The position numbers and the translations under genes were made by a program. 64,000 bases of DNA from Acetobacter sacchari. Its GTDB lineage: Bacteria; Pseudomonadota; Alphaproteobacteria; Acetobacterales; Acetobacteraceae. How positions within the stretch are numbered: position 1 is the stretch's first letter; every line of letters starts with the position of its first letter. The stretch is taken from the NCBI RefSeq assembly GCF_017377715.1, contig NZ_JAFVMF010000017.1, positions 1-64,000 of the forward strand, read 5' to 3'. Shown here in pieces: positions 50,362 through 59,504 of this stretch. Under the pieces are notes generated by a model. The model made no database searches and was not told where the DNA came from. It saw only the letters and a program-made list of their open reading frames with translations.

Positions 50362-51124
50362 TAGTATCGACTCTCAGCCAGGCAGTCAGTCGCCTTGAGG
50401 ATAAGCTGGCGGTAACACTGGTTGAGCGAAGCCCGACCGGAATCCACGCCACAGCATCGGGACGCCAAGCGATGCGCCACATTCGTCGTGTCTTGAATGA
50501 GACAAATGCGATGAAGGAGACGCTCGAGCGAAGTAATACCGGTGAGGCCGGGGAAATTCGTCTAGGTTTTTACCTACCGCCATTTAATAGCTTTCTGACG
50601 AAACTGCTATTGGAATGGCGCGCGGCCCATCCGGGCGTCTGCGTGACGCCCTATGAATCGGGCGACCGTAGTCTCCATGCGGCACTAACTGATTGTCAGA
50701 TCGACGCAGCTCTGGTGCCGGATTTCTGCTCCATAATTATGAAACTGGCTGTCTCGTCTTTTCCGAACCCCTTATGGCAGTAGTGCCGACCAGTCACCGT
50801 CTGGCCAGCCAATGGGATTTGCGTTGGCGAAACCTGCAAACCGAGATCCTGCTTCTATGGGCGGCGGAAAAGGGCGAGGCCTGTCGTGAGTTCTTCGCTG
50901 CACGGCTGCCTGGCACAAGCTTACGTGTGTTCGAGGCGGATAGCCTGACCGTACTTGCCTTCGTGCGCATAGGCTACTGCATCACGATCTCAGCGGGGCT
51001 TATTCTACCCTAAATCTACCCGGCCTAGTGTTTGTGCCGATCGTCGAGGAGAACGCGTATGTCGACGTTAGCCTGACATGGCGACCGGACTCCGAAGATC
51101 CCGTGATGGGCAAATTCGTCGCCT

Positions 51125-51376
51125 TCATACGGGATCGGACGGAGCTCTACCGCCGAACCCCGCCTTCCGGCGTTGCTTTCGGAAACCCCGATCCGTCTCC
51201 ATAAAGCGCGCGAGCATCGGCACGACAAGCTTAGCAGGCATTATCTCGTCCTGCCCGCTCTCTCGTGAGAGAAGGCGCGCGTATTCAATAAGATCTCGAT
51301 GCACAGCGGCGGGTAGCTCAATGGTCAGACGCACCGGCTTGTCATTCGCGATCGGCCCCAGCCTGAGTTTCGTCAT
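51125..51376 (-). CDS. DUF2274 domain protein
   Basis: The 83-residue protein starts MTKLRLGPIANDKPVRLTIE and continues LPAAVHRDLIEYARLLSRES, then LVVPMLARFMETDRGFRKQR: DUF2274, the last gene of trb operons in Tn4371-like elements. It looks like a ribbon-helix-helix protein. Its ATG overlaps the trbI stop (ATGA). The function is not known; a small regulator of transfer is likely. Confidence 0.88.
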   Translation of the reverse strand: MTKLRLGPIANDKPVRLTIELPAAVHRDLIEYARLLSRESGQDEIMPAKLVVPMLARFMETDRGFRKQRRKAGFGGRAPSDPV

Positions 51377-52533
51377 CGGGAAACCTCCTGTCTGAACGGG
51401 GTAAGAACCAGGTCACGATGCACCGTCACCCGCACCGGAAAGCCCGGCCGGATTGTGTTGGTCGGCTGGATATTGAGTGACCGTCCCACGATCTGCTCAC
51501 CGATCTGGTTGAAGCCCTGCGAGCCGCCGGTGCGCAACGCCTGGGCGATGCCGTTGCCGCCGCTGATATCGGCCTCGGAGCCGATGCTGAGCACGGTCGA
51601 GACCAACGCGGCCTTGAACACCTCGCCCCAGTGGTTGTCGGTCTGGTCCTGCAATCCGGCGAAACCCGCCGCATCGGCGGCCGGCTCATTCTCCAGCACG
51701 ATCGAATCCCCGGCACCGCGCATCAGCCGGGTCCAGACCAGCAGCACCCGCTTCTGGCCATAAGCGATCTGGGAGTCATAGCGGCCGATCAGTGTCGCCC
51801 CCTGCGGGATCAGCAGGATATGCCCGGTCGGACTGTCATAGACATTCTCCGTGACCTGCGCCGTGACTTCGCCCGGCAGGTCGGAGCGGATGCCGGTAAT
51901 CAGCGCACCGGGAATAATCGATCCCGCCTGAAGCACATACGGGCTGGGAGCTGATTTCAGACGCGCATTACTGACGGTTCGCAGGTCAACCGGCCCGTCG
52001 AGAAACGCCTGCCTGCGATCGGTAGCAACGCTACTGGGCTGGATTGCCGTCGCGTCCGCCGCCGCCGGTGCTGCGACATCCCGGCCCATCTGCGTCTGGG
52101 TGAACAGATGACTGACCCGTGCCGCTTCCTGCTCCTGGGCGATGCGCTGCTTCTCCGGATCGGCGGGCGCCGCCGGTGTCGCCATGCCGGCCGTACTTAC
52201 CCCTGCTCGCAGCATGGGACCGCCGAGGTCGCCCGGCAGCGGTGGGCCGAGGCGCGGCGGATGGCTATAATCGCCCGGCAGATTGGCCAACCCGTCCGGC
52301 GTGGTTCGGCTGCCGGTATTGTAGAGTTCGGCACTGCTCTTCGGTGGCGCCGGCTTCAACGCCAGATAGAGCGCGCCGCCGACGCCAAGCGCCGCGATGG
52401 TGGCCAGCCCAAGGATCACTTTGCGCGACAGCCGCGTGACCGGCGGCCGCGTCGTCCGCAGCCGCATCTCGCCCGGTGGCCTGACGGCGGCCCCTGGCGT
52501 TTCGGTGCCGCCACTTCCGGCGCTGTCGTTCAT
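51373..52533 (-). CDS. trbI: TrbI (VirB10-like) conjugation channel protein
   Basis: The 386-residue protein has a cytosolic proline-rich start, one membrane helix (KVILGLATIAALGVGGALYL), and a periplasmic linker. The VirB10 beta-barrel domain has YVLQAGSIIPGALITGIRSD, SPTGHILLIPQGATLIGRYD and RVLLVWTRLMRGAGDSIVLE. It spans inner and outer membranes and senses ATP use by the transfer ATPases. The start overlaps trbG. Confidence 0.93.
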   Translation of the reverse strand: MNDSAGSGGTETPGAAVRPPGEMRLRTTRPPVTRLSRKVILGLATIAALGVGGALYLALKPAPPKSSAELYNTGSRTTPDGLANLPGDYSHPPRLGPPLPGDLGGPMLRAGVSTAGMATPAAPADPEKQRIAQEQEAARVSHLFTQTQMGRDVAAPAAADATAIQPSSVATDRRQAFLDGPVDLRTVSNARLKSAPSPYVLQAGSIIPGALITGIRSDLPGEVTAQVTENVYDSPTGHILLIPQGATLIGRYDSQIAYGQKRVLLVWTRLMRGAGDSIVLENEPAADAAGFAGLQDQTDNHWGEVFKAALVSTVLSIGSEADISGGNGIAQALRTGGSQGFNQIGEQIVGRSLNIQPTNTIRPGFPVRVTVHRDLVLTPFRQEVSR

Positions 52534-53516
52534 GACCGCCGCGACCCGTCAGTGCGGACGATCCGCACTACCTGCTGGTGCTTCGCACCCAGCCGAAGTT
52601 CGGCGGCGGCAAACAGACGATCGACGATCATGCGGTTGCCGCGCACCCGGTAGTTCACCAGTTGGCCGTCGCCCTGCGGGCCGATCACCCACAGCGGCGG
52701 CATCTCCCCCTGAGCGATCCCGGTCGGAAACTCGATGAAGACCTGCCGCCCATCATCGAAGGCCCGCAATGGCCGCCACGGCGCCTCGTCGCCCTCGATC
52801 CGGTAGCGGAAAGTCAGCGCGTCGAGATCGACGCCGGTCGCGACTGGCGTCGTGAGGTCCGCGTCACGATCCTGGCCGCGCAGGGCAACGATCTGGTCCT
52901 GCGGATAATCCCACGACACCGACGCCATGTAGGTCCGCTCATCGGAACGTAGTTCCAGATGATAGGTGCGCCGGTCGGTATTGATGACCAGGTTGGTCGT
53001 CAGGTCCGGACGGGTCGGCTTGAGCAGGATGTGAATCCGTTTCGACACCCCTGCCCCGCTCTCGGTGTCGCCGATAATCCAGCGCACGGTATCGCCGACG
53101 GCGACCGGGCCGAAACCGACCAGCTTCTCGCCCGGCTGCAGCGCGATATCCGTGATTTCGCCCGGCGCCGCATAGAGCTGATAGAGCGCCCCCTCGGAAA
53201 ACGGATAGACCTGGATCGCATTGAGATAGCCGGCCCGCGTCGGTTGGATCCGCGCCGCACTGTTGGCGCGCTCGACCCGCTGGTGCGGATCCGTCGGGTC
53301 CGGCACCGCATGCCGGGTTGGGATCGGCTTGAGCTGCCCCGGTAACGGCAAGGGCTCGGGGAGTGCCACCACCTGCACCGGCTTAGGCGGGTCAGGCGTA
53401 AGCACTGCCTGCCGGGGCGTATCGTCGTATCTGATGGCAGGCGGCTTCCATGAGGAGCAGGCCGCCAGCGGCGCCAGCAGGATCATGAACGGCGCGATGG
53501 TGTTGAGGGTGCGCAT
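52530..53516 (-). CDS. trbG: TrbG (VirB9-like) conjugation protein
   Basis: The 328-residue lipoprotein-like protein (leader IAPFMILLAPLAACSSWKPP) has the VirB9 domain: YLNAIQVYPFSEGALYQLYA, LQPGEKLVGFGPVAVGDTVR, and RRTYHLELRSDERTYMASVS. NYRVRGNRMIVDRLFAAAEL is the C-terminal OM-core part. It joins TrbI and the outer-membrane core of the channel. Confidence 0.93.
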   Translation of the reverse strand: MRTLNTIAPFMILLAPLAACSSWKPPAIRYDDTPRQAVLTPDPPKPVQVVALPEPLPLPGQLKPIPTRHAVPDPTDPHQRVERANSAARIQPTRAGYLNAIQVYPFSEGALYQLYAAPGEITDIALQPGEKLVGFGPVAVGDTVRWIIGDTESGAGVSKRIHILLKPTRPDLTTNLVINTDRRTYHLELRSDERTYMASVSWDYPQDQIVALRGQDRDADLTTPVATGVDLDALTFRYRIEGDEAPWRPLRAFDDGRQVFIEFPTGIAQGEMPPLWVIGPQGDGQLVNYRVRGNRMIVDRLFAAAELRLGAKHQQVVRIVRTDGSRRS

Positions 53517-54196
53517 CAGCCGAGTTCCCTAGACCAGTTGAGGGCGTGGATGTAGATGCCAAGCGGGTTTTTCCGCAGCCGTTCGGCATCGGTTGGGGTG
53601 CTGACAACGATGGTCAGGATCGCGCTCCAGCGCTCAGTGGCAGCCAGCGCACCATCGACATAGCGGCGCTCGATCCATTCCACCCGGAAGCTGTCGTCGG
53701 AAGCGCGGATCACGCTGGCGATCTCAACCGCCACCTGCATCTTGCCGATCCGGTTGAACGGATCGCTGGTGCGGGCATAATCGTTCAGGGCCAGTGCCCC
53801 GCGATCGGTGACGTAGTTATAGGCGTCGAGCCAGTTCTGGCGCAGCACCACCGGATCGGCCGGGATGCCGCGCACCTCGGAGATGAAGCGCGCCAGATAC
53901 CAGGCGATCTGCGGATCGGTCGGCCGATAGGCGGCGGTTGCCGGACCGACGGCCTGCGCCTGACCCAGCCGGTCGATCTGCACCACCCACGGCGTGACGG
54001 TGCCGCGCGCCGACTGCCAGACCAGCCCGGCGGCGAGGCCACCGCTCAAAGCCAGGCAGCCGAAGAAGGCCAGCCGCCAGTTGCGCGCCTGGACACGGGC
54101 CGAGCCGATGCGGTCGTCCCAGACCTGTCCGGCCCTGTGATAGGGCGTCTCGGGTTCCGGTGTTCTTCCGAAACGCACATTGGGGCGGCGGAACAT
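53516..54196 (-). CDS. trbF: TrbF (VirB8-like) conjugation protein
   Basis: The 226-residue protein has a short cytosolic part (PETPYHRAGQVWDDRIGSAR), one membrane helix (LAFFGCLALSGGLAAGLVWQ) and the VirB8 periplasmic domain ending in ERWSAILTIVVSTPTDAERL and RKNPLGIYIHALNWSRELG. VirB8 proteins nucleate channel assembly at the inner membrane. It lies between trbL and trbG with touching ends. Confidence 0.92.
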   Translation of the reverse strand: MFRRPNVRFGRTPEPETPYHRAGQVWDDRIGSARVQARNWRLAFFGCLALSGGLAAGLVWQSARGTVTPWVVQIDRLGQAQAVGPATAAYRPTDPQIAWYLARFISEVRGIPADPVVLRQNWLDAYNYVTDRGALALNDYARTSDPFNRIGKMQVAVEIASVIRASDDSFRVEWIERRYVDGALAATERWSAILTIVVSTPTDAERLRKNPLGIYIHALNWSRELG

Positions 54197-54198
54197 GG

Positions 54199-55458
54199 CT
54201 ATTCTCCCTCCGAAAGATCGACGTCATGGCCGCCGCTGGGCCGGTCGCCGCCCTTGATCGCCTGCGCGGCCGCTTCCGCTCCGCCCTTGATCCGGTTGTT
54301 GCGCTGCATCCGGCTGGCCCAGGCCGGTGGCTTGCCGGCAGCACTCGCTCCGCCGCCGGCACTCGAGGCCGTGGCACTACCCGCGCCACCGGTCGCGGCC
54401 GCCCCGCCGGCCTGATAGCTGGTGCGGACACTGGCCATGGCGCGGCGCAACGGGCTGGCGGCGGCGGACATTCCGGCCTTGGCGACACCGGCCGCGCCGC
54501 CGGCCCGATAGGCGGCGGTCGTGCCACCCGCGACAAAAGCGCCGCCCCGCACGGCGGCGGCCGCCGCTCCCACAGCCAGTCCGGCCCCTGATGCGGCGGC
54601 CACACCGGCACCAACGACCCCGGCGGCCGTGGCGACAGCGGATCCCGCGCCCAGTTGCGGACCACCGGCGATCAGCCCGTTGGCCAGCGCCGGACCGAAC
54701 ACGGTCAGACCGAGCAGCGTCAAGGACGCGAGGATCAGGGTCAGCGCATCATTGATGGTCGGCGGGTTGTTGAAGCCACTGGTGAACTGGCCGAACACCG
54801 TCGAACCAATGCCGACGATGACGGCCAGCATCAGAACCTTGATCCCGGCCGACACGACGTTGCCCAGCACCTTCTCGGCGAGGAAGGCGGTGCGGCCGAA
54901 CAGACCGAAGGGCACCAGCACGAAGCCTGCGAGCGTGGTCAGCTTGAACTCGATCAGCGCCACGAAGAGCTGGATCGCCATGACGAAGAAGCTGATGACC
55001 ACGATCAGCCAGGCGATCAGCAACACGGCGATCTGGATCGCGTTGTTGAAGATGGCGACGAAACCGACCAGCGAAGAAATCGAGGTCAGGATCGGCTTGC
55101 CGGCATCAATGCCGACCTGCGCCAGTCGTCCCGGCTGGAGCAGTTGCGCCTGAGTAAGATGCCCGCCACCGGCCTCGATGCCCAGCCCGGCGAAGGATTC
55201 ATAGATGATCCGTGCCAGCCCGTTGAAATTGCCGATGATGAAGGCAAACAGGCCGATGAACAGGGTCTTGCGGATCAGCCGCGCCAGCACGTCCTCATCC
55301 GGGGCCAGCGCCCAGAACAGACCGGCCAGCGTGATGTCGATCGCAATCAGCATACCGGCGAGCCAGTGGACGTCGCCCTGCACCAGACCGAACCCGGAAT
55401 CGATATACTGGGTGAAGATGGCAAGGAAATTGTCGATGACGCCGGTGCCCTGCTGCAT
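54199..55458 (-). CDS. trbL: TrbL (VirB6-like) polytopic membrane protein
   Basis: The 419-residue protein has several membrane segments in its first 270 residues (MLIAIDITLAGLFWALAPDE, TLFIGLFAFIIGNFNGLARI, AVLLIAWLIVVISFFVMAIQ). A glycine/alanine-rich cytosolic C-terminus follows, as in TrbL. The ATG at 55458 is chosen; 21 upstream frame residues overlap trbK. It forms part of the inner-membrane channel. Confidence 0.92.
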   Translation of the reverse strand: MQQGTGVIDNFLAIFTQYIDSGFGLVQGDVHWLAGMLIAIDITLAGLFWALAPDEDVLARLIRKTLFIGLFAFIIGNFNGLARIIYESFAGLGIEAGGGHLTQAQLLQPGRLAQVGIDAGKPILTSISSLVGFVAIFNNAIQIAVLLIAWLIVVISFFVMAIQLFVALIEFKLTTLAGFVLVPFGLFGRTAFLAEKVLGNVVSAGIKVLMLAVIVGIGSTVFGQFTSGFNNPPTINDALTLILASLTLLGLTVFGPALANGLIAGGPQLGAGSAVATAAGVVGAGVAAASGAGLAVGAAAAAVRGGAFVAGGTTAAYRAGGAAGVAKAGMSAAASPLRRAMASVRTSYQAGGAAATGGAGSATASSAGGGASAAGKPPAWASRMQRNNRIKGGAEAAAQAIKGGDRPSGGHDVDLSEGE

Positions 55459-55462
55459 GGCG

Positions 55463-55735
55463 TCACCGTGCCGCGTCGGGCGCGAAGAAGCGCTTGCGGT
55501 TCTCGGCCCAGATCGCAGCACAGGCCGGATCGCCGTCAGCCTTCATGCCGAGCGCCTGGCAGCGCGCCAGACCGGTGGCCAACCGGTCACGCGATCCCGG
55601 CGGCCCGAGATCGGGCACACCGACGTCATGGGGGACGTGCCGGAGATGCAGGCTGGCGGCGACCAGGATCAGAACGACCAGCCCGACGGCCACGAGCCGG
55701 AAGACGATCGGCAGGGAGAGACGGAACGGGCGCAT
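55463..55735 (-). CDS. trbK: TrbK-alt entry exclusion-like protein
   Basis: The 90-residue protein has an N-terminal membrane helix (LPIVFRLVAVGLVVLILVAA). A conserved end, LARCQALGMKADGDPACAAI followed by WAENRKRFF, is the TrbK-alt signature with two cysteines. It sits between trbJ and trbL as usual. Entry exclusion is a proposed role for the family, not shown here. The start overlaps the trbJ stop by one base. Confidence 0.87.
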   Translation of the reverse strand: MRPFRLSLPIVFRLVAVGLVVLILVAASLHLRHVPHDVGVPDLGPPGSRDRLATGLARCQALGMKADGDPACAAIWAENRKRFFAPDAAR

Positions 55736-56481
55736 CAGTGGAACATCTGCGCGGTGCCGGGCGTGTAGCCGGCGCCGTAATCGAGGAAGTTCGCGAGCTG
55801 GGCGCGGCCCTGCTCCTCGCCCTCGACCTGACGGGCGCCTTCCAGCGCCTGGGCGCGGCCCATCGCCGTAACGACGGCGGTGAGGTCGGCAAGCTGGCGC
55901 GTCTGGAGGGCTGAGAGCTGGTTGCCTGATTGCGCGGCCTGCAAGGCGCCGGTCGCGGACTGGCTCGACGTCACCAGACTGTCGATCTGGCTGCGCGTGG
56001 CATCAAGATTCTGCACCGCGCCGGTCTGCACCCGCAGCCCGTCCTGATAGGCGCCCCGCGCGTTCTGCCATCGCGTCTGGGCATCGGCGGTCATCTGCGC
56101 CGCTGAGGTCGGACTACCCAGCGCCTGGGGATAGGTCTGGGTGAAGGCCTGATCGATGCTGGACAGGTTATAGGAAAGCCCCTGCGCCTGACCGACGATT
56201 GCTGCCGTCTGGGCGATCGACTGGTCCAGCGGCGCTAGCACGGAGAACGGCAGACTGGTCAGATTGCGGGCCTGGTTCTCCAGCATGGTCGCCTCATTGG
56301 TGAGGCTCTGCGCCTGCTGGTTGACCTGCTGCAGTGCCCGAGCGGCAATCAGGACGCTCTGCACATGATTGGCCCCGTCATAGACCGCCCATTGCGCATG
56401 GGCCGGCACGCTCACGGCAAGCGGCAACAGAAGAACAGCACCGGACACGAAAACCGATTTCATTATCAGCCGATTTCTCAT
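55735..56481 (-). CDS. trbJ: TrbJ (VirB5-like) pilus-associated protein
   Basis: The 248-residue exported protein has a signal peptide ending AVSVPAHA, a following QWAVYDGANHVQSVLIAARA, and long coiled-coil helices (ALQQVNQQAQSLTNEATMLE, SQSATGALQAAQSGNQLSAL). These are features of VirB5/TrbJ pilus-tip proteins. The start overlaps the trbE stop (ATGA). A second ATG six codons in is also possible. Confidence 0.9.
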   Translation of the reverse strand: MRNRLIMKSVFVSGAVLLLPLAVSVPAHAQWAVYDGANHVQSVLIAARALQQVNQQAQSLTNEATMLENQARNLTSLPFSVLAPLDQSIAQTAAIVGQAQGLSYNLSSIDQAFTQTYPQALGSPTSAAQMTADAQTRWQNARGAYQDGLRVQTGAVQNLDATRSQIDSLVTSSQSATGALQAAQSGNQLSALQTRQLADLTAVVTAMGRAQALEGARQVEGEEQGRAQLANFLDYGAGYTPGTAQMFH

Positions 56482-58904
56482 GACCCTGCTCCCGGATTGA
56501 GCATCTCCACCGCCCACTCGACGCCTTTGTGCACGAGCCATGCCGCCGCGAAACCATCGCGCCCGTCCCGGGCAAAGATCCGGTCGATGGCGGCCTGGTC
56601 GCCGGGCGACGACGCGGCGGTGAAGGCCAGCGCCACCTCGGACAGGCCGAGATCGAACAGCCTGTTGCCTCTGCGGGACTGGCAGTAATAATCGCGCTTG
56701 GGTGTGGCCCGGCTGAGGATCTCGATCTGACGGTCGTTCAGCCCGAAGCGGCGATAGATCGTGGTAATCTGCGGCTCCAGCGCCCGATCATTGGGCAGGA
56801 ACACGCGTGTCGGGCAACTCTCGATCAGCGCCGGCGCGATCGGACTGGCATCGATATCGGCCAGCGACTGGGTGGCGAAGATGACGGAGGCGTTCTTCTT
56901 GCGCAGCGTCTTCAGCCATTCCCGGAGCTGGCCGGCGAAGGCGCGATCGTTCAGCGCCAGCCAGCCCTCGTCGATGATCAGCAGCGTCGGGCTGCCGTCA
57001 AAGCGGTCTTCGATGCGATGGAACAGATAGGACAGCATGGCGGACGCGGCACCGGAGCCGATCAGCCCCTCGATCTCGAAGGCCTGGATGTCGGCGACAC
57101 CAAGACGCTCATGTTCAGCGTCGAGCAATTGCCCCCACGGACCTCCAACACAATAGGGCTGGAGGGCCTGCTTCAGCGCCAGCGACTGGAGCAGCGCGGA
57201 CAGGCCGGTGATGGTACGCTCCACGACCGGCGCCGAGGCCAGCGAGGTCAGCGCCGACCACAGATGCTCCTTGAGGTCGGGCGCAACCGCGACGCCCTCG
57301 CGCTCCAGCAGTGTCGCCACCCATTCCGCCGCCCAGGCCCGTTCGCCCGGCTCCTCGACCCGCGCCAGCGGCTGCAACGCGACAGGGTCGTTGCCATCCT
57401 GTGCCAGCGCGCCGCCGAGATCGTGCCAGTCGCCCCCCATCGCCAAGGTGGCTGCACGGATCGAGCCCCCGAAATCGAAGGCGAAGATCCGCGCCCCGGC
57501 ATAGCGGCGGAACTGCATCGCCATGAAAGCCAGCAGCACGGACTTGCCGGCGCCGGTCGGCCCGGCGATCAGCGTGTGCCCGACATCGCCGACGTGGAGT
57601 GCGAAGCGGAACGGGGTCGAGCCCTCGGTGCGGGCATAGAATAGCGGTGGTGCCGCGAAATGCCCGTCCCGCTCCGGCCCCGCCCACACTGCGGAGAGCG
57701 GGATCATATGGGCAAGGTTCAGGGTCGAGACGCAGGGCTGGCGGACATTGGCGTAGACATGGCCCGGCAGACTGCCGAACCAGGCCTCTATGGCGTTCAC
57801 CGTCTCACGCATGCAGGTGAAGTCGCGGCTCTGGATCGTCTTCTCGACCAGTCGCAGCCGGTCAGCGGCGACGGCCGGATCCTCGTCCCAGACCGTGACG
57901 GTGGCGGTGACATAGGCCTGCCCGACCTGGTCGGTGCCGAGTTCCTGCAACGCCGCATCGGCGTCGGCGGCCTTGTTGGCGGCGTCGGAATCCAGCAGCA
58001 CCGAGGCCTCGTTGGTCATGACCTCCTTGAGGATGGCCATGATCGATTTGCGCTTGGCGAACCATTGCCGCCGGATCCGGCCCAGTACTTTCGTTGCGTC
58101 GGTGCGGTCCAGGCAGATCGCCCGCGTCGACCAGCGATAGGGAAAGGCCAGCCGGTTCAGCTCGTCCAGCAGCCCCGGCCAGGTCTGGGTCGGAAAACCG
58201 GTGACGGTGAGCGTGCGCAGATGCGCGTCGCCCAATCGGGGCTCCAGGCCGCCAGTCAGTTCCTCGTCGACCAGGATGGCGTCGAGGTGCATCGGAATTT
58301 CCGGCACCCGGACCCGCTGCATGCGCGTGGAGATGCAGGAGTGGAGATAGGTCAGGGTTTCGCCGTCATCGAGCCAGTCGGCTTCCGGCATGAAACCATC
58401 AAGCAGGGCCAGCACCCGGTCGGTCTGGTCGATGAATCCCGCGACCACAGCCTGCCAGTCGGAACCGCCACGGGCGCGGTTCTCATAGAGCAAAGCCTCC
58501 GCACGGGCAGCATCGTCCGCCGGTGGCAGCCAGACCAGGGTGAGGAAATAATGGCTCTCGTAATGCGCGCCCTCTTCCTCGAATTGCGCCCGACGTTCGG
58601 CGTCGACCAGTTCGGAGGCGGGATCGGAGATCGGGCCGGACGGATAGCCCCGTGCCGGGCGGCGTTGCGCCTCGACGAAGAGCGCCCAGCCGGAGCCCAG
58701 CCGGCGCAGGGCGTTGTTCAGTCTTGACGTGATGGCGACCAGTTCGGAGGCGGTCGAGGAGTCCAGGTCCGGACCGCGGAACCGGGCGGTACGCTGGAAG
58801 GCGCCATCCTTGTTCAGCACCATGCCCTTGGCGACCAACGCCGCCCAAGGCAGGAAATCGGCCAGCCGGTCGCGGCGATGACGGTATTCGGCGAGGTTCA
58901 GCAT
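56478..58904 (-). CDS. trbE: TrbE (VirB4-like) conjugation ATPase
   Basis: The 808-residue protein has the CagE/VirB4 N-terminal domain starting MLNLAEYRHRRDRLADFLPW. The ATPase domain has Walker A LIAGPTGAGKSVLLAFMAMQ near residue 450, Walker B TLLIIDEGWLAL near residue 643, and VIFATQSLADIDASPIAPAL. It powers pilus assembly and substrate transfer. It is the largest gene of the operon, 7 bp after trbD. Confidence 0.95.
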   Translation of the reverse strand: MLNLAEYRHRRDRLADFLPWAALVAKGMVLNKDGAFQRTARFRGPDLDSSTASELVAITSRLNNALRRLGSGWALFVEAQRRPARGYPSGPISDPASELVDAERRAQFEEEGAHYESHYFLTLVWLPPADDAARAEALLYENRARGGSDWQAVVAGFIDQTDRVLALLDGFMPEADWLDDGETLTYLHSCISTRMQRVRVPEIPMHLDAILVDEELTGGLEPRLGDAHLRTLTVTGFPTQTWPGLLDELNRLAFPYRWSTRAICLDRTDATKVLGRIRRQWFAKRKSIMAILKEVMTNEASVLLDSDAANKAADADAALQELGTDQVGQAYVTATVTVWDEDPAVAADRLRLVEKTIQSRDFTCMRETVNAIEAWFGSLPGHVYANVRQPCVSTLNLAHMIPLSAVWAGPERDGHFAAPPLFYARTEGSTPFRFALHVGDVGHTLIAGPTGAGKSVLLAFMAMQFRRYAGARIFAFDFGGSIRAATLAMGGDWHDLGGALAQDGNDPVALQPLARVEEPGERAWAAEWVATLLEREGVAVAPDLKEHLWSALTSLASAPVVERTITGLSALLQSLALKQALQPYCVGGPWGQLLDAEHERLGVADIQAFEIEGLIGSGAASAMLSYLFHRIEDRFDGSPTLLIIDEGWLALNDRAFAGQLREWLKTLRKKNASVIFATQSLADIDASPIAPALIESCPTRVFLPNDRALEPQITTIYRRFGLNDRQIEILSRATPKRDYYCQSRRGNRLFDLGLSEVALAFTAASSPGDQAAIDRIFARDGRDGFAAAWLVHKGVEWAVEMLNPGAGS

Positions 58905-58911
58905 GACGCGC

Positions 58912-59178
58912 TCACCCGACCAGATGGGTGGGATAGCGCAGGTGACGGCGCACCACGTCGACGAAGGCGGGATCGCGTTTGGCCGCCCAGACGGCGGCGA
59001 GATGGCCGACCAGCCAGAAGATCCCGCCGGCGATCCACAGCCGCAGGCCGAGGCCGATTGCCGCCGCCAGCGTGCCGTTGACGATCGCCACCGTGCGTGG
59101 CGCCCCGCCGAGCAGGATCGGCTCGATCAGGGCGCGATGCACCGGGGCGGTGAAGCCGGGAATGGCGTCCGGCTCCAT
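58912..59178 (-). CDS. trbD: TrbD (VirB3-like) inner-membrane protein
   Basis: The 88-residue protein starts MEPDAIPGFTAPVHRALIEP and has ILLGGAPRTVAIVNGTLAAA and a second helix WIAGGIFWLVGHLAAVWAAK, ending RDPAFVDVVRRHLRYPTHL. This is the TrbD/VirB3 pattern of two membrane helices. The start overlaps the trbC stop by one base. Confidence 0.92.
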   Translation of the reverse strand: MEPDAIPGFTAPVHRALIEPILLGGAPRTVAIVNGTLAAAIGLGLRLWIAGGIFWLVGHLAAVWAAKRDPAFVDVVRRHLRYPTHLVG

Positions 59179-59504
59179 CAGATCAGCGCCCCGCCCGAGA
59201 AGGAGAAGAAAGACAGGAAGAAGCTGGAGGCGGCAAAGGCGATCGACAGGCCAAAGACGATCTGGATCAGGCGGCGGAAGCCACCCGAGGTTTCCCCGAA
59301 GGCCAGGGTCAGGCCGGTCACAGTGATGATGATCACCGAGATGATCTTGGCCACCGGCCCCTGCACGGATTCGAGAATCTCGTTGAGCGGCGTTTCCCAC
59401 GGCATACTGGAGCCGGACGCATAGGCCGGGGCCGACAGCAGCGTTGCGGACAAGGTAGCGCCCGCCACGGCGAGGCGGCGGCGCAGGGCGAGCGTCGGGG
59501 TCAT
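59178..59504 (-). CDS. trbC: TrbC (VirB2-like) pilin precursor
   Basis: The 108-residue protein has a long signal peptide cut near SAPAYASGSSMPWE, then two hydrophobic helices (IISVIIITVTGLTLAFGETS; IVFGLSIAFAASSFFLSFFS). This is the major pilin form, which TraF-like peptidases process. The start overlaps trbB by four bases. The traF gene is on the other strand at 5428-5997. Confidence 0.92.
   Translation of the reverse strand: MTPTLALRRRLAVAGATLSATLLSAPAYASGSSMPWETPLNEILESVQGPVAKIISVIIITVTGLTLAFGETSGGFRRLIQIVFGLSIAFAASSFFLSFFSFSGGALI

Larger units (their letters stand above)
49237..51204 (+). pseudogene. LysR family gene broken by an IS and frameshifts
   Basis: The 5' part encodes MHLAELRYF, then after a one-base deletion in a T-run SVLEAGSFGKAAQSLQM. 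An IS630-type element follows, then VSTLSQAVSRLEDKL and GEIRLGFYLPPFNSFLTKLL after it. Two more frameshifts, near 50735 and 51003, are needed to reach LTWRPDSEDPVMGKFVAFIR near the end. The parts align throughout with the intact LysR at 42881-43807. Its tail overlaps the DUF2274 gene, convergently, by 80 bases. Confidence 0.88.

Noticed and set aside
54655..58727. Long plus-strand frames of 210-420 residues over the trb genes
   Set aside because: They are antisense shadows of trbL, trbJ and trbE caused by high GC codon bias; all trb families are clear on the minus strand.
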